A DNA stretch of 54,807 nt from Oscillospiraceae bacterium (GCA_020025595.1 JAHHRV010000011.1:1-54807), one strand, 5' to 3'. Positions 17,373 through 26,058 are shown, counted from the stretch's first letter. Translations and numbers: made by a program. The notes: generated by a model not told the origin, from the sequence alone.

Positions 17373-17407
17373 GTTTATACGCTCCTGATTACATATAACT
17401 TTCTGTC

Positions 17408-17436
17408 ATTATATAAAAAGTGATACTGCGAGTCAA
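17408..17436 (-). promoter_or_regulatory. Sigma-A promoter of the HxlR gene
   Basis: Minus-strand TTGACT (17431-17436), 17-base spacer, TATAAT (17408-17413); leader of about 30 bases. Confidence 0.75.
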
Positions 17437-17579
17437 TATGTACGCTTCAGAGACTCTCGACGCATTTCCCGAAATCATTTTAGAAAGTATTTTGTGATCT
17501 ATTTATTCAAATTATATCACCATTTTGGAATCTTATCATTCAAATCCCACTGGAAATGTACCTTTTCAGCGCTACCACC

Positions 17580-17608
17580 TTGCAATGCGTTTATAAAAGG
17601 AATATAAT
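17580..17608 (+). promoter_or_regulatory. Sigma-A promoter of the CUT1 ABC operon
   Basis: TTGCAA (17580-17585), 17-base spacer, TATAAT (17603-17608). Confidence 0.75.
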
Positions 17609-17611
17609 GGA

Positions 17612-17627
17612 GTAAGTATACGCAAAA
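17612..17627 (+). promoter_or_regulatory. HxlR-like half-site at the ABC operon start site
   Basis: GTAAGTATACGCAAAA lies at the expected transcription start. It repeats the words GTAAGTAT and ACGCAAAA that occur, in the same order and three bases further apart, in the operator block at 16818-16855 (read on the minus strand). At this position a bound protein would repress. Shared control by the regulator encoded between the two operons is inference. Confidence 0.4.
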
Positions 17628-17657
17628 CACACTTTAGAGTAAAAGGAATGGTATCCA

Positions 17658-18761
17658 ATGAAAGTAGTCTTGCAGGATCTGACGAAAACATACCCAAACC
17701 GCAATAAAAAAGCTCCCGGTCAGGTGGTGGCCGTCAATGATTTCACCATGGAGATTCCCGACGGAAAGCTGATTGGCCTGCTGGGTCCCTCCGGCTGCGG
17801 AAAGAGCACAACGCTGAATCTGCTATCCGGACTGCAGAAGCCCACCAGCGGAAAAATCTTCTTTGGTGATGACGATGTGACCAACCTTCCTGCTGAAAAC
17901 CGAGGGGTCGGTCTGGTGTTTCAGAACTACGCCCTCTACCCTCACCTGACGGTGAAGCAGAATATCACCTTCCCTCTGGAAAACCTGAAGGGTGCCAACA
18001 AGCTGACCAAGCAGCAGATGCTGGAAAAAGCCACTGCCGCAGCCAAGCTGGTGCAGATTGAAGAGCTGATGGATCGCAAGCCCAGTGAGCTTTCCGGCGG
18101 TCAGCAGCAGCGTGTGGCAATCGCCCGGGCGCTTGTCAAAATGCCCCGGATTCTTCTGTTGGACGAGCCGCTTTCCAACCTGGATGCCAGACTCCGCCTG
18201 CAGACCAGAGAGGAGCTTCGCCGGATTCAGCGGGAAACCGGCATCACCACTATCTTTGTCACCCACGATCAGGAGGAGGCCATGAGCATTTCTGACCAGA
18301 TCGTCGTGATGAACGCAGGCGTAGTGCAGCAGATCGGTGCTCCCCAGCAGGTCTACGATGATCCCATGAACCTTTTTGTGGCAAAATTCCTGGGTACCCC
18401 TCCCATCAATGTGTTCTCCGGCACCGTCAAGGACGGAATGCTTTACATCGGCGAGGACGCAGTCCTGCCCTGCAAGGGTCTTGATAATCAGCCTGTCACC
18501 GTGGGCATCCGCCCGGAGGGCTTCCGGCTGAGCAAGACCGGCTCTCTTGTGTGCAATCTCAAGGGTGTTGAGGTCATGGGCCGGGATATCAGCGTAGTTT
18601 CCACCCATCCCCACTGCGAAAGCGGCAACATTCGCTCCATCATCGGCGCTGAAAACGCCGTGGATACCGGTTCTGCAACGGTTCGCTTTGACCTGAACCC
18701 CAAAAAGGTGTTCGTGTTCCACGCAGAAAGCGGCAGCCGGCTGCGCTGCACGCTGGAATAA
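17658..18761 (+). CDS. ABC transporter ATP-binding protein, MalK/UgpC/MsmX type
   Basis: The 367-residue protein has an N-terminal ATPase domain with Walker A GPSGCGKST (43-51), signature LSGGQQQRVAIA (about 145), Walker B ILLLDEPLSNLDA and the switch HDQEEA. A C-terminal TOBE/OB regulatory domain follows, as in sugar ATPases of the CUT1 family. It drives uptake through the two permeases encoded next. MsmX-type ATPases can serve several transporters, and the glycan transporter at 50.5-53.7 kb lacks an ATPase, so it may also work there. First gene of a four-gene operon. Confidence 0.9.
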   Translation: MKVVLQDLTKTYPNRNKKAPGQVVAVNDFTMEIPDGKLIGLLGPSGCGKSTTLNLLSGLQKPTSGKIFFGDDDVTNLPAENRGVGLVFQNYALYPHLTVKQNITFPLENLKGANKLTKQQMLEKATAAAKLVQIEELMDRKPSELSGGQQQRVAIARALVKMPRILLLDEPLSNLDARLRLQTREELRRIQRETGITTIFVTHDQEEAMSISDQIVVMNAGVVQQIGAPQQVYDDPMNLFVAKFLGTPPINVFSGTVKDGMLYIGEDAVLPCKGLDNQPVTVGIRPEGFRLSKTGSLVCNLKGVEVMGRDISVVSTHPHCESGNIRSIIGAENAVDTGSATVRFDLNPKKVFVFHAESGSRLRCTLE

Positions 18762-18778
18762 GGCAGGAGTCAACGAAA

Positions 18779-19672
18779 ATGGAAAAACGAAATCTGAAAG
18801 GCTGGCTGTATCTGCTGCCGGCGATTGCGTTCCTCGGGGTGTTTATGGTATATCCGCTGATCGATGTACTGATCTACTCTCTGGAGGAGGGCTATAATTT
18901 TGCCTCCCAGACCTATCAGGGCGTGGGCCTTTTCAACTATTCCTATGTGCTCCACGACCCCTATTTCCTGCAGGCAGTGAAGAACACCTTCCTGCTGGTT
19001 GTCATCACGGTTCCCCTGTCCACGGGCATTGCCCTGCTGCTGTCGGCAGGACTCAGCTCCATCAAGCCCCTGCGCCAGGCCTACCAGACCATCTATTTTC
19101 TGCCCTATGTGACCAATACCCTGGCTGTGGGTCTTGTATTCATGATCCTTTTCAAAAAGACCCCCTACACCGACGGCTTTGCCAACCTGATTCTTTCCTG
19201 GTTCGGCTCCGGCCCGGTGGATTTCATCGACGGCCCCTACTGGGCAAAGATGTTTGTGCTGTGCTTTTACACCATCTGGGTGGTCATGCCCTTTAAGGTC
19301 CTGATTCTCACCAGCGCTATGGCTTCTGTCAATCAGAACTACTATAACGCCGCCAAAATCGACGGCACTTCCCGCTTCCGCATTTTCACCAGAATCACCC
19401 TGCCCATGATTTCCCCTACCCTGTTTTATCTGATCATCACAGGCTTCATCGGCGCATTCAAAGCCTACAGCGATGCCGTCGCCCTGTTCGGAACCGATCT
19501 GAACGCCGCCGGCATGAATACCATCGTGGGCTATGTCTACGATATGCTCTATGGCAACAGCGGCGGTTATCCGTCCTTCGCTTCGGCAGCAGCCATCATT
19601 CTGTTTGCCATTGTGTTGACGATCACCTGCATCAACCTGCTGGTCAGCAAAAAACATGTCCACTATGAATGA
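18779..19672 (+). CDS. CUT1 ABC sugar permease, UgpA/MalF type
   Basis: A 297-residue membrane protein with six transmembrane helices. The cytoplasmic EAA loop appears as NAAKIDGTSRFRIFTRITLP. It pairs with the next permease to form the channel. Short MalF-like periplasmic parts suggest the UgpA/LacF subgroup. It lies 17 bases after the ATPase gene. Confidence 0.88.
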   Translation: MEKRNLKGWLYLLPAIAFLGVFMVYPLIDVLIYSLEEGYNFASQTYQGVGLFNYSYVLHDPYFLQAVKNTFLLVVITVPLSTGIALLLSAGLSSIKPLRQAYQTIYFLPYVTNTLAVGLVFMILFKKTPYTDGFANLILSWFGSGPVDFIDGPYWAKMFVLCFYTIWVVMPFKVLILTSAMASVNQNYYNAAKIDGTSRFRIFTRITLPMISPTLFYLIITGFIGAFKAYSDAVALFGTDLNAAGMNTIVGYVYDMLYGNSGGYPSFASAAAIILFAIVLTITCINLLVSKKHVHYE

Positions 19673-19683
19673 GGAAAACAGAT

Positions 19684-20559
19684 ATGGCAAAACAAATTGA
19701 TTACGAACAAATCGCCCGACGCTCCGGAATGCGCAGGAAGGCCTTCCGCGCCGTTACCTATGTGTTTCTGACCATTTGGGCACTGGTTGTGCTGTTCCCC
19801 TTTTACTGGATGCTGCTGTCCTCCATTAAGAGCTACGGTGCATACAATTCCGAGTACATCCCCCAGTTTTTCACCCTTTCCCCCACTTTAGAGAACTATG
19901 TGCAGGCATTTACCGCCGTGCCGCTTGCCCAGTATTTCATCAACACGGTGATTTTCACCGTCGCCACCACCGCCATCATGCTGGTGGTCACGGTGCTGGC
20001 AGCCTTTGCCTTCGCAAGACTTGACTTCAAAGGCAAGGATCTGGCCTTCACCCTGTTCCTGTCGCTGATGATGATTCCCAACGAGCTGGTGGTCATCACC
20101 AACTTTGTCACCGTCACCAATCTGGATATGCGAAACACCTTTCTTGGTCTGATTCTCCCCTCGGTCACTTCCGTGTTCTACATCTACCTGCTGAAGGAGA
20201 ATTTCTCCCAGATTCCGGACGAGCTGTACTACGCCGCCAAGGTTGACGGCACCTCCGATCTCAAGTACCTGCTGAAAGTGATGGTTCCCATCTGCAGACC
20301 CACTCTGGTCACCATCACCATCTTAAAGGTCATCGAGTGCTGGAATTCCTATGTGTGGCCTCGGCTGATTACCGACAAGGAAGCCTATTTCCTGGTGTCC
20401 AACGGTATTCAGTCCATCCGTGAAAACGGCTTTGGCAGAGAGAATATCCCAGCCATGATGGCCGCCGTGGTGGTCATTTCCGTACCGCTGATTGTTCTGT
20501 TCCTGGTTTTCCGCAAGAAGATCATGGAGGGCGTGTCCAGAGGAGGTATCAAGGGATGA
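19684..20559 (+). CDS. CUT1 ABC sugar permease, UgpE/MalG type
   Basis: A 291-residue membrane protein with six helices and the EAA loop YAAKVDGTSDLKYLLKVMVP. The C-terminus ends in the usual MEGVSRGGIKG form of MalG-type permeases. ATG 19684 is preferred, with GAGGA eight bases upstream. An ATG at 19669 overlaps the previous stop but has no ribosome binding site. Confidence 0.88.
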   Translation: MAKQIDYEQIARRSGMRRKAFRAVTYVFLTIWALVVLFPFYWMLLSSIKSYGAYNSEYIPQFFTLSPTLENYVQAFTAVPLAQYFINTVIFTVATTAIMLVVTVLAAFAFARLDFKGKDLAFTLFLSLMMIPNELVVITNFVTVTNLDMRNTFLGLILPSVTSVFYIYLLKENFSQIPDELYYAAKVDGTSDLKYLLKVMVPICRPTLVTITILKVIECWNSYVWPRLITDKEAYFLVSNGIQSIRENGFGRENIPAMMAAVVVISVPLIVLFLVFRKKIMEGVSRGGIKG

Positions 20560-22160
20560 AACACCTGAAAAAATGCACCTGTCTTCTGCTGGTGCTGGCA
20601 AGCCTGCTGGCGCTGAGCGGATGTCACGGCTCCCGGGGCTTGAATGCCTTCCAGATTCCGGAGGAATTCGACACCTCCAGAGAGTACGAAATCACCTTCT
20701 GGGCCAAGAACGATACCAACAAGACCCAGTCCAACATCTATGAAAAGGCCATCCGGGATTTCGAGGCCATCTATCCCAACATCCATGTGAATCTGCGGCT
20801 GTACACCAACTACGGCAAGATTTACAACGATGTTATCACCAATATTTCCACAAATACCACCCCAAATGTGTGTATCACCTACCCCGACCACATCGCCACC
20901 TACCTGACCGGCCCCAACAGCGTGGTTCCTCTGGATGAGCTGATGACCGATGCCAGATACGGTCTGGGCGGCAGCGAAGTCCGGTTTGACGCTCCCACGC
21001 AGGAGGAGATCATCCCCCAGTTTCTGAACGAATGCGCCATCGGCGGTCACTACTACGCTGTCCCCTATATGCGCTCCACCGAGGCCTGCTACATCAACAA
21101 AACCTATGTGGAGGCTCTGGGCTACACCCTGCCGGAGCAGCTGACCTGGGATTTCATCTGGGAGGTATCTGAAGCGGCTGCCAAAAAGGGCCCCGATGGA
21201 AACTATCTGCTGAACGGTCAGCCCGTCATGATCCCATTCATCTACAAATCCACCGACAATATGATGATCCAGCTGCTGCGCCAGTACGGTGCAGGCTATT
21301 CCAACGACCAAGGCGAAATTCAGATTTTCAACGACACCACCAAGCAGATTCTGGAAACCGTGGCTTCTCATGTGGAAACCGGAGCCTTCTCCACCTTCAA
21401 AATTTCCAGCTACCCTGCAAACTTCATGAATGCCGGTCAGTGCGTCTTTGCCATTGACTCCACCGCCGGCGCCACCTGGATGGGCACCTATGCCCCCCTT
21501 TCCGACATCAGTGAAGACAAGCTGGTGAAATTCGAAACCGAGGTGCGCCCCATTCCTCAGGTGGATCCCGAGCATCCGCAGATGATCTCCCAGGGACCGT
21601 CTGTGTGTGTCTTCAACAAGTCCGACCCTCAGGAGGTTATGGCATCCTGGCTGTTCGTTCAGTACTTGCTGACAAATGATGTGCAGATTGCCTATTCCCA
21701 GACCGAAGGCTATGTCCCCGTCACCTCCAAGGCCCACAGCGATGCCCAGTATCAGGACTATCTGTCCCGCTCCGGCGAGGACAACGAATTTTACTACGAT
21801 GTCAAGCTGAAGGCCACCCAGATGCTGCTGGACAATATGGATAACACCTTTGTTGCCCCGGTGTTCAACGGCTCTGCCTCCTTGCGTGACGCAGCCGGTC
21901 AGCTGATTGAAAACACGGCAAAATCCGTCCGGCGCAGCGAGCAGGTGGACGATGCCTATTTTGACACCCTTTTCGAGGACATCACCTCCCTGTACCGACT
22001 GGACCAGATTGGAAACCAGGATGCGTTCTCTTCTGCAGAGGAAACGGACCTGGGAAAGCTGCCCACGACTTCGGTGATTCTGCTCAGTTCTTTGGCTGTC
22101 GCATGGGTTTGTATTGTGACTTATGCCGTTTTCCAGCGACTTCGCAGGAAAAAAGCCTGA
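20556..22160 (+). CDS. Sugar-binding lipoprotein with an extra C-terminal membrane helix
   Basis: The 534-residue product is a family 1 extracellular solute-binding protein. It has a lipoprotein signal with LSGC (Cys 23), and segments such as YEITFWAKND, ITYPDHIATYLTGPN, YYAVPYMRSTEACYINKTYV, ending with LYRLDQIGN. Unusually, residues about 506-526 form a hydrophobic helix followed by RLRRKK, so the protein appears anchored at both ends. It overlaps the permease gene by four bases. The substrate is unknown; the operon resembles Ugp-type systems in order (ATPase, two permeases, binding protein). Confidence 0.85.
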   Translation: MKHLKKCTCLLLVLASLLALSGCHGSRGLNAFQIPEEFDTSREYEITFWAKNDTNKTQSNIYEKAIRDFEAIYPNIHVNLRLYTNYGKIYNDVITNISTNTTPNVCITYPDHIATYLTGPNSVVPLDELMTDARYGLGGSEVRFDAPTQEEIIPQFLNECAIGGHYYAVPYMRSTEACYINKTYVEALGYTLPEQLTWDFIWEVSEAAAKKGPDGNYLLNGQPVMIPFIYKSTDNMMIQLLRQYGAGYSNDQGEIQIFNDTTKQILETVASHVETGAFSTFKISSYPANFMNAGQCVFAIDSTAGATWMGTYAPLSDISEDKLVKFETEVRPIPQVDPEHPQMISQGPSVCVFNKSDPQEVMASWLFVQYLLTNDVQIAYSQTEGYVPVTSKAHSDAQYQDYLSRSGEDNEFYYDVKLKATQMLLDNMDNTFVAPVFNGSASLRDAAGQLIENTAKSVRRSEQVDDAYFDTLFEDITSLYRLDQIGNQDAFSSAEETDLGKLPTTSVILLSSLAVAWVCIVTYAVFQRLRRKKA

Positions 22161-22176
22161 TATCGCCTGTAAATTA

Positions 22177-22204
22177 TTGATTTTTATTTTCACAGGAGTA
22201 TAAT
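22177..22204 (+). promoter_or_regulatory. Promoter of the 22.3 kb lipoprotein gene
   Basis: TTGATT (22177-22182), 16-base spacer, TATAAT (22199-22204). Confidence 0.65.
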
Positions 22205-22262
22205 ATTCCCAGCGAGGAAAACCAAAATAACCCAAACGAACACTATGAAAAGAGGAATGAAA

Positions 22263-23003
22263 ATGAAAAAGTTCATTGCACTGTCCATGGCTCTTGTTCT
22301 GGCACTGTCTATGTTCGGCTGTTCTTCCGCTGAAAAAGACGACCCCAGCAAGAAGTCCGAAGGCGTCATGACCTACGAAGAGTACGCCGCTGCCCCTGTT
22401 GAGTCCGAGGTTGTTATCGAGGCTTATGTCCAGGCTAAGCAGTCCTGGTGGGAAGACAAGGCAACTGTCTACGCACAGGATGCTGACGGCGCTTACTTCC
22501 TGTACGACATGGCCTGCTCCAAGGAAGACTACGAGAAGCTGACCACCGGCACCAAGATCAAGGTTACCGGCTACAAGGCTGAGTGGTCCGGCGAGGTCGA
22601 AATCATCGACGCTACCTTCGAGATCATGGAAGGCAACTATGTTGCAACTCCCATCGATGCTACCGCACTGCTGGGCACCGACGAGCTGATCCAGCATCAG
22701 AACCAGCTGGCTACCTTCAAGGGCATGACCGTTGAAGCTACCAAGACTCCCGACGGCAAGGATGTTGCTTTCCTGTACAACTGGGACGGTTCCGGTCAGG
22801 ATGGCGATGACCTGTACTTCAATGTCTCTGTCAACGGCAACACCTACACCTTCCTGGTTGAGTCCTACCTGTGCGACAGCTCCAGCGAAGTCTACAACGC
22901 AGTCAAGTCTCTGAAGATCGGCGACAAGATCGACATGGAAGGCTTCCTGTACTGGTATGAGGGCGTAAATCCCCACATCACCTCTGTGACTCCCGCAAAG
23001 TAA
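22263..23003 (+). CDS. Secreted lipoprotein, OB-fold-like, function unknown
   Basis: The 246-residue product has a lipoprotein signal (MFGC, Cys about 20). The mature part looks like two related beta-rich halves. Each opens with an extended segment and carries a GTKIKVTG or GDKIDMEG stretch, which recalls tandem OB folds (YgiW/DUF-type). Codon use is strongly biased to a few codons, as in highly expressed genes, unlike the preceding ABC genes. ATG 22263 has AGAGGA six bases upstream; the ATG at 22245 has none. It has its own promoter and terminator. The function is not recognised. Confidence 0.75.
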   Translation: MKKFIALSMALVLALSMFGCSSAEKDDPSKKSEGVMTYEEYAAAPVESEVVIEAYVQAKQSWWEDKATVYAQDADGAYFLYDMACSKEDYEKLTTGTKIKVTGYKAEWSGEVEIIDATFEIMEGNYVATPIDATALLGTDELIQHQNQLATFKGMTVEATKTPDGKDVAFLYNWDGSGQDGDDLYFNVSVNGNTYTFLVESYLCDSSSEVYNAVKSLKIGDKIDMEGFLYWYEGVNPHITSVTPAK

Positions 23004-23018
23004 TTTCATCAGCATTGC

Positions 23019-23057
23019 CAGGGGCGCATTCTGAACGGAGTGCGCCCCTGTTTTTAT
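23019..23057 (+). terminator. Intrinsic terminator after the lipoprotein gene
   Basis: CAGGGGCGCA (23019-23028) pairs with TGCGCCCCTG (23041-23050), followed by TTTTTATT. Confidence 0.9.
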
Positions 23058-23080
23058 TGTCACAGCACAAAAACCGCAGA

Positions 23081-23119
23081 CAAAAAGAGAGAAACCCGGC
23101 GATGGGTTTCTCTCTTTGT
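23081..23119 (-). terminator. Intrinsic terminator of the zinc alcohol dehydrogenase gene
   Basis: Perfect stem AAAGAGAGAAACCC (23084-23097) with GGGTTTCTCTCTTT (23104-23117), T-rich on the minus-strand exit side. Confidence 0.85.
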
Positions 23120-23131
23120 TTATCCTGTGCA

Positions 23132-24166
23132 TTACGGAGTGACTGCAATTTTGATTACGCCGTCCAGCTTGTTCTCAAAGATATGGTAGGCCTTTTCAAT
23201 GTCCTTCAGGGAAAAGGTATGGGTAATCAGAGGGGTTGTGTCAATTTTCCCCTGCTGGATCAGCGACAGGATTTCTGCGCAGTCGCAGCCGTCCACACCG
23301 CCTGTCTTGAAGGTCAGATTCTTGCCGTACATATCCGGCAGCGGCAGCACCTGAGGCTTGTCATACAGCGCCACAATGGTCACAATGGCGTTGGGCCGGG
23401 CGCACTCCCAGGCCATGCGGAAGGTATCCTCTGTTCCGGCAACCTCCAGAACCACATCTGCGCCGCCGTGGTCGCTGTTGGCAAGGACAAATTCCCTGCA
23501 GCTTTCCGGCTGGGCAATCAGCACATCCGAGTAGTGCTCTTGCAGAAATCGTACCCGGTTGGGATCTTTTTCGCAGACGATGATGCGCTTCGGCTTCTTG
23601 AGCATCACGCACAGCAGTGTGCAGATGCCCGTGGGGCCTGCTCCGATAATCAGGACGGTATCATCCTGGGTGATTTCAGAAATCCGGGCAGCCCAGAAGC
23701 CTGTAGCCAGCACATCGCCCACAAACAGCGCCTGTTCATCAGATACCGTATCCGGAATTTTCTTCAGTCCCTGGTCTGCGTAGGGCACCCGGACAAACTC
23801 AGCCTGACCGCCATCGATGCGACAGCCCAGCGCCCAGCCGCCGTTGGGATCTGTGCAGTTATTCACGAACCCGTGCTTGCAGAAGAAGCACTCTCCGCAG
23901 AAGGTCTCCACATTCACCGTGACCCGATCCCCGGGGTGCACCGTGGTAACTCCTGCTCCCACTTCCTCCACAACACCCACCATCTCGTGACCCACGGTAA
24001 TTCCCGGGACAGCCCGTGGTACGGAGCCGTGCTTGATGTGCAGGTCACTGGTGCAGATGCTGCCCAGCGTGACCCGGACAATGGCATCGCCTGCATCGAC
24101 CAGTACAGGCTTTGGTTTTTCCATCAGTTCAAATTTTCCGTGTTCCTTGAATGTATAAGCAAGCAT
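23132..24166 (-). CDS. Zinc-dependent medium-chain alcohol dehydrogenase
   Basis: The 344-residue MDR-family enzyme has the catalytic zinc ligands (Cys in SICTSD, GHE) and the structural zinc cluster CGECFFCKHGFVNNC. Its Rossmann motif is GAGPTG, and the acid residue after strand 2 (VCEKD) favours NAD(H). It should oxidise or reduce a secondary alcohol, polyol or aldehyde in the cytoplasm; the exact substrate is not evident. It is a single gene, divergent from the two-component system. AGGAGG lies eight bases before the ATG; a TATAAT at 24193-24198 (minus strand) is the likely -10. Confidence 0.87.
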   Translation of the reverse strand: MLAYTFKEHGKFELMEKPKPVLVDAGDAIVRVTLGSICTSDLHIKHGSVPRAVPGITVGHEMVGVVEEVGAGVTTVHPGDRVTVNVETFCGECFFCKHGFVNNCTDPNGGWALGCRIDGGQAEFVRVPYADQGLKKIPDTVSDEQALFVGDVLATGFWAARISEITQDDTVLIIGAGPTGICTLLCVMLKKPKRIIVCEKDPNRVRFLQEHYSDVLIAQPESCREFVLANSDHGGADVVLEVAGTEDTFRMAWECARPNAIVTIVALYDKPQVLPLPDMYGKNLTFKTGGVDGCDCAEILSLIQQGKIDTTPLITHTFSLKDIEKAYHIFENKLDGVIKIAVTP

Positions 24167-24242
24167 ACAATCCGCCTCCTCTGTTTGCAGATATTATAGC
24201 GCAGTTTTAAGGAAAATGCTATGCAATCCCCCGGCGCGGAAT

Positions 24243-24286
24243 GTGACAAAACTGTAATGGTAATCACGGCAGAAAAATGGTATGAT
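24243..24286 (+). promoter_or_regulatory. Promoter region of the response regulator gene
   Basis: A TATGAT -10 lies at 24281-24286 with no good -35. GTGACA at 24243-24248 is the reverse complement of the GTCAC core repeated in front of the ABC transporter at 26.0 kb, so the regulator may also act on its own gene. Confidence 0.4.
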
Positions 24287-24310
24287 GGTTAAAATAAAGG
24301 GGGTATATCC

Positions 24311-24979
24311 ATGGATAGAATTTTACTGGTAGAGGACGATCCGTCGATCATTCGTACGCTCAGCAGCTTCTTAACGGGGGAGCATTTCCTCGTGGATTCT
24401 GTAACCGGACAGAACGATGCCATCGCCGCCATGGAGCACAAGGCCCCGGATCTGGCGCTGGTGGATATTTCCCTTTCTCAGGGCAACGGCTTTGCCGTCT
24501 GTTCCCACGCAAAAACATTGGGGATTCCCGTGATTTTTCTGACAGCATCCAGTGATGAATACAGTGTAGTCACCGGCCTAGATATGGGGGCAGATGACTA
24601 TATTTCCAAGCCCTTCCGGCCCAGAGAGCTGGTCTCCCGCATCCGAAGCGTCCTGCGCAGAGTGGGCAAGCGCCAGAGCATTGTCACTCTGGGCGATCTG
24701 ACCATCGACACGGACAAGGGCAGCGTTATGCGTGACGGGCAGAATCTTTACCTGTCTGCCCTTGAATACAAGCTGCTTCTGGTCTTTCTCAACAACCGGG
24801 GACAGATTCTCAGCAGGGATCGGCTTCTGGAGGAGATCTGGGACTGCGCCGGGGATTTTGTAGGGGACAACACCCTCACCGTCTACATCAAGCGCCTGCG
24901 GGATAAAATTGAGCCGGACCCGCAAAGCCCCATCTTCATCCGCACTGTCCGGGGAATGGGCTATAAACTGGAGGGGTAA
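24311..24979 (+). CDS. OmpR/PhoB-family response regulator
   Basis: The 222-residue protein has a receiver domain with acidic pocket EDD (8-10), phospho-acceptor Asp 52 (LVDISL), and Lys in YISKPFRPRELVSRI. A C-terminal OmpR-type winged helix follows, with LEYKLLLVFLNNRGQILSR and the recognition helix VYIKRLRDKIEPD. It is coupled to the histidine kinase two bases downstream. The likely target is the ABC transporter operon at 26.1 kb, which has PhoB-like repeats in front. Confidence 0.92.
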   Translation: MDRILLVEDDPSIIRTLSSFLTGEHFLVDSVTGQNDAIAAMEHKAPDLALVDISLSQGNGFAVCSHAKTLGIPVIFLTASSDEYSVVTGLDMGADDYISKPFRPRELVSRIRSVLRRVGKRQSIVTLGDLTIDTDKGSVMRDGQNLYLSALEYKLLLVFLNNRGQILSRDRLLEEIWDCAGDFVGDNTLTVYIKRLRDKIEPDPQSPIFIRTVRGMGYKLEG

Positions 24980-24981
24980 CG

Positions 24982-25980
24982 ATGTTTCAGAAAAACAAAG
25001 AACTGGAGCTTGGGCTGGGTATTCTGGCTGCCTCTGCCGTGATTCTGTCCTGCATCGGCTTTTTCCTGTCTGCCGCCTGCGGGATTCTGGTGCTGATTGC
25101 CAGTCTGATTGGGCTGGGGGTATACGCAGCCACCGAATTTTACCGCTACCGGAAGCTTCAAAAAATCAGTCAGGATCTGGACACAATGCTCTCCGGCGGT
25201 GCTCCCCTGCCCATCTGGGAATACGGCGAAGGGGAGCTGTCCATCCTGGCAAATCAGATTCAGAAAATCACCCTGCGGCTCAGCGAATCCGCCGAGACAA
25301 GTCACGCAGACAGGCAGTACCTTGCAGATTCTCTGGCAGACATCTCCCACCAGCTGCGAACCCCGCTGACCGCCATGAATCTCACCGCTACCATGCTCCG
25401 AGACCCGAATCTCCCGGCTGAAAAGCGGATTTCCCTTGCCCGGGAGCTTCAAAGCCTGCTGGCCCGTACTGACTGGCTGGTGGAGAGCCTTCTGAAGCTA
25501 AGCAAACTGGATGCAGGCACGGTCACTCTGGCAAAAGAGTGTGTTAGCGTCCGGGAGCTGATTCAGCGTTCCGTTTCTCCCATCGCAATCCCCATGGATC
25601 TGCGCAATCAGCAGCTTGTGATTCACTGCGCCGACGAACAGTTCACCGGCGATCTGGTCTGGTCGTCCGAGGCTCTGGGAAACATCCTGAAAAACTGCAT
25701 GGAGCACACTCCCGACGGCGGTACCATCACCATCACTGCGCTGGAAACCGCCCTGTTCACCCAGATTGAGGTGACAGACACCGGCTCAGGCTTCCGCCCG
25801 GAAGACCTGCCACACCTGTTTGAGCGATTCTACCGGGGCAGCAACGCCTCGCAAACCAGCTATGGCATCGGGCTTGCCCTCGCACGCACCGTCATTGTTT
25901 CCCAAAACGGCACCATTCAGGCCATAAACACCGGATCCGGAGCAAAATTCGTGATCAAATTCTACAAGCAGATCATCTGA
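24982..25980 (+). CDS. Sensor histidine kinase with minimal sensor region
   Basis: The 332-residue kinase begins with two close transmembrane helices (about 10-50) and almost no external loop. It goes straight to a HisKA domain (DISHQLRTPLTAM, His 123) and an HATPase_c domain (N box NILKNCMEH, G1 DTGSGF, G2 GIGLALA). Intramembrane-sensing kinases of this kind in Firmicutes usually take their signal from a neighbouring ABC transporter of the Bce or MacB type. The gene follows the response regulator directly. Confidence 0.9.
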   Translation: MFQKNKELELGLGILAASAVILSCIGFFLSAACGILVLIASLIGLGVYAATEFYRYRKLQKISQDLDTMLSGGAPLPIWEYGEGELSILANQIQKITLRLSESAETSHADRQYLADSLADISHQLRTPLTAMNLTATMLRDPNLPAEKRISLARELQSLLARTDWLVESLLKLSKLDAGTVTLAKECVSVRELIQRSVSPIAIPMDLRNQQLVIHCADEQFTGDLVWSSEALGNILKNCMEHTPDGGTITITALETALFTQIEVTDTGSGFRPEDLPHLFERFYRGSNASQTSYGIGLALARTVIVSQNGTIQAINTGSGAKFVIKFYKQII

Positions 25981-26013
25981 ACAAAAAGAACCATTTCACG
26001 CAATATGACAATT

Positions 26014-26058
26014 CTGTCACCTGAAAGTCACCTGCGTGTCACTTTGCTCCTGTATATT
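26014..26058 (+). promoter_or_regulatory. Response-regulator box and activated promoter of the ABC transporter
   Basis: Three copies of a xxGTCAC heptamer start at 26014, 26025 and 26036 (CTGTCAC, AAGTCAC, GTGTCAC). Their 11-bp period is that of PhoB-family tandem sites (7-bp site plus 4-bp spacer). A TATATT -10 follows at 26053-26058, ten bases after the last repeat, and the box occupies the place of the -35. This is the layout of a PhoB-type activated promoter. Confidence 0.65.

Noticed and set aside
17538..17548. TTCAAATCCC resembling a tRNA T-loop
   Set aside because: No acceptor, D or anticodon stem can be built around it.
20409..23132. A 907-codon minus-strand frame across the binding-protein and lipoprotein genes
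   Set aside because: It crosses two real genes, a promoter and a terminator. The product is low-complexity Gly/Val/Leu without motifs.
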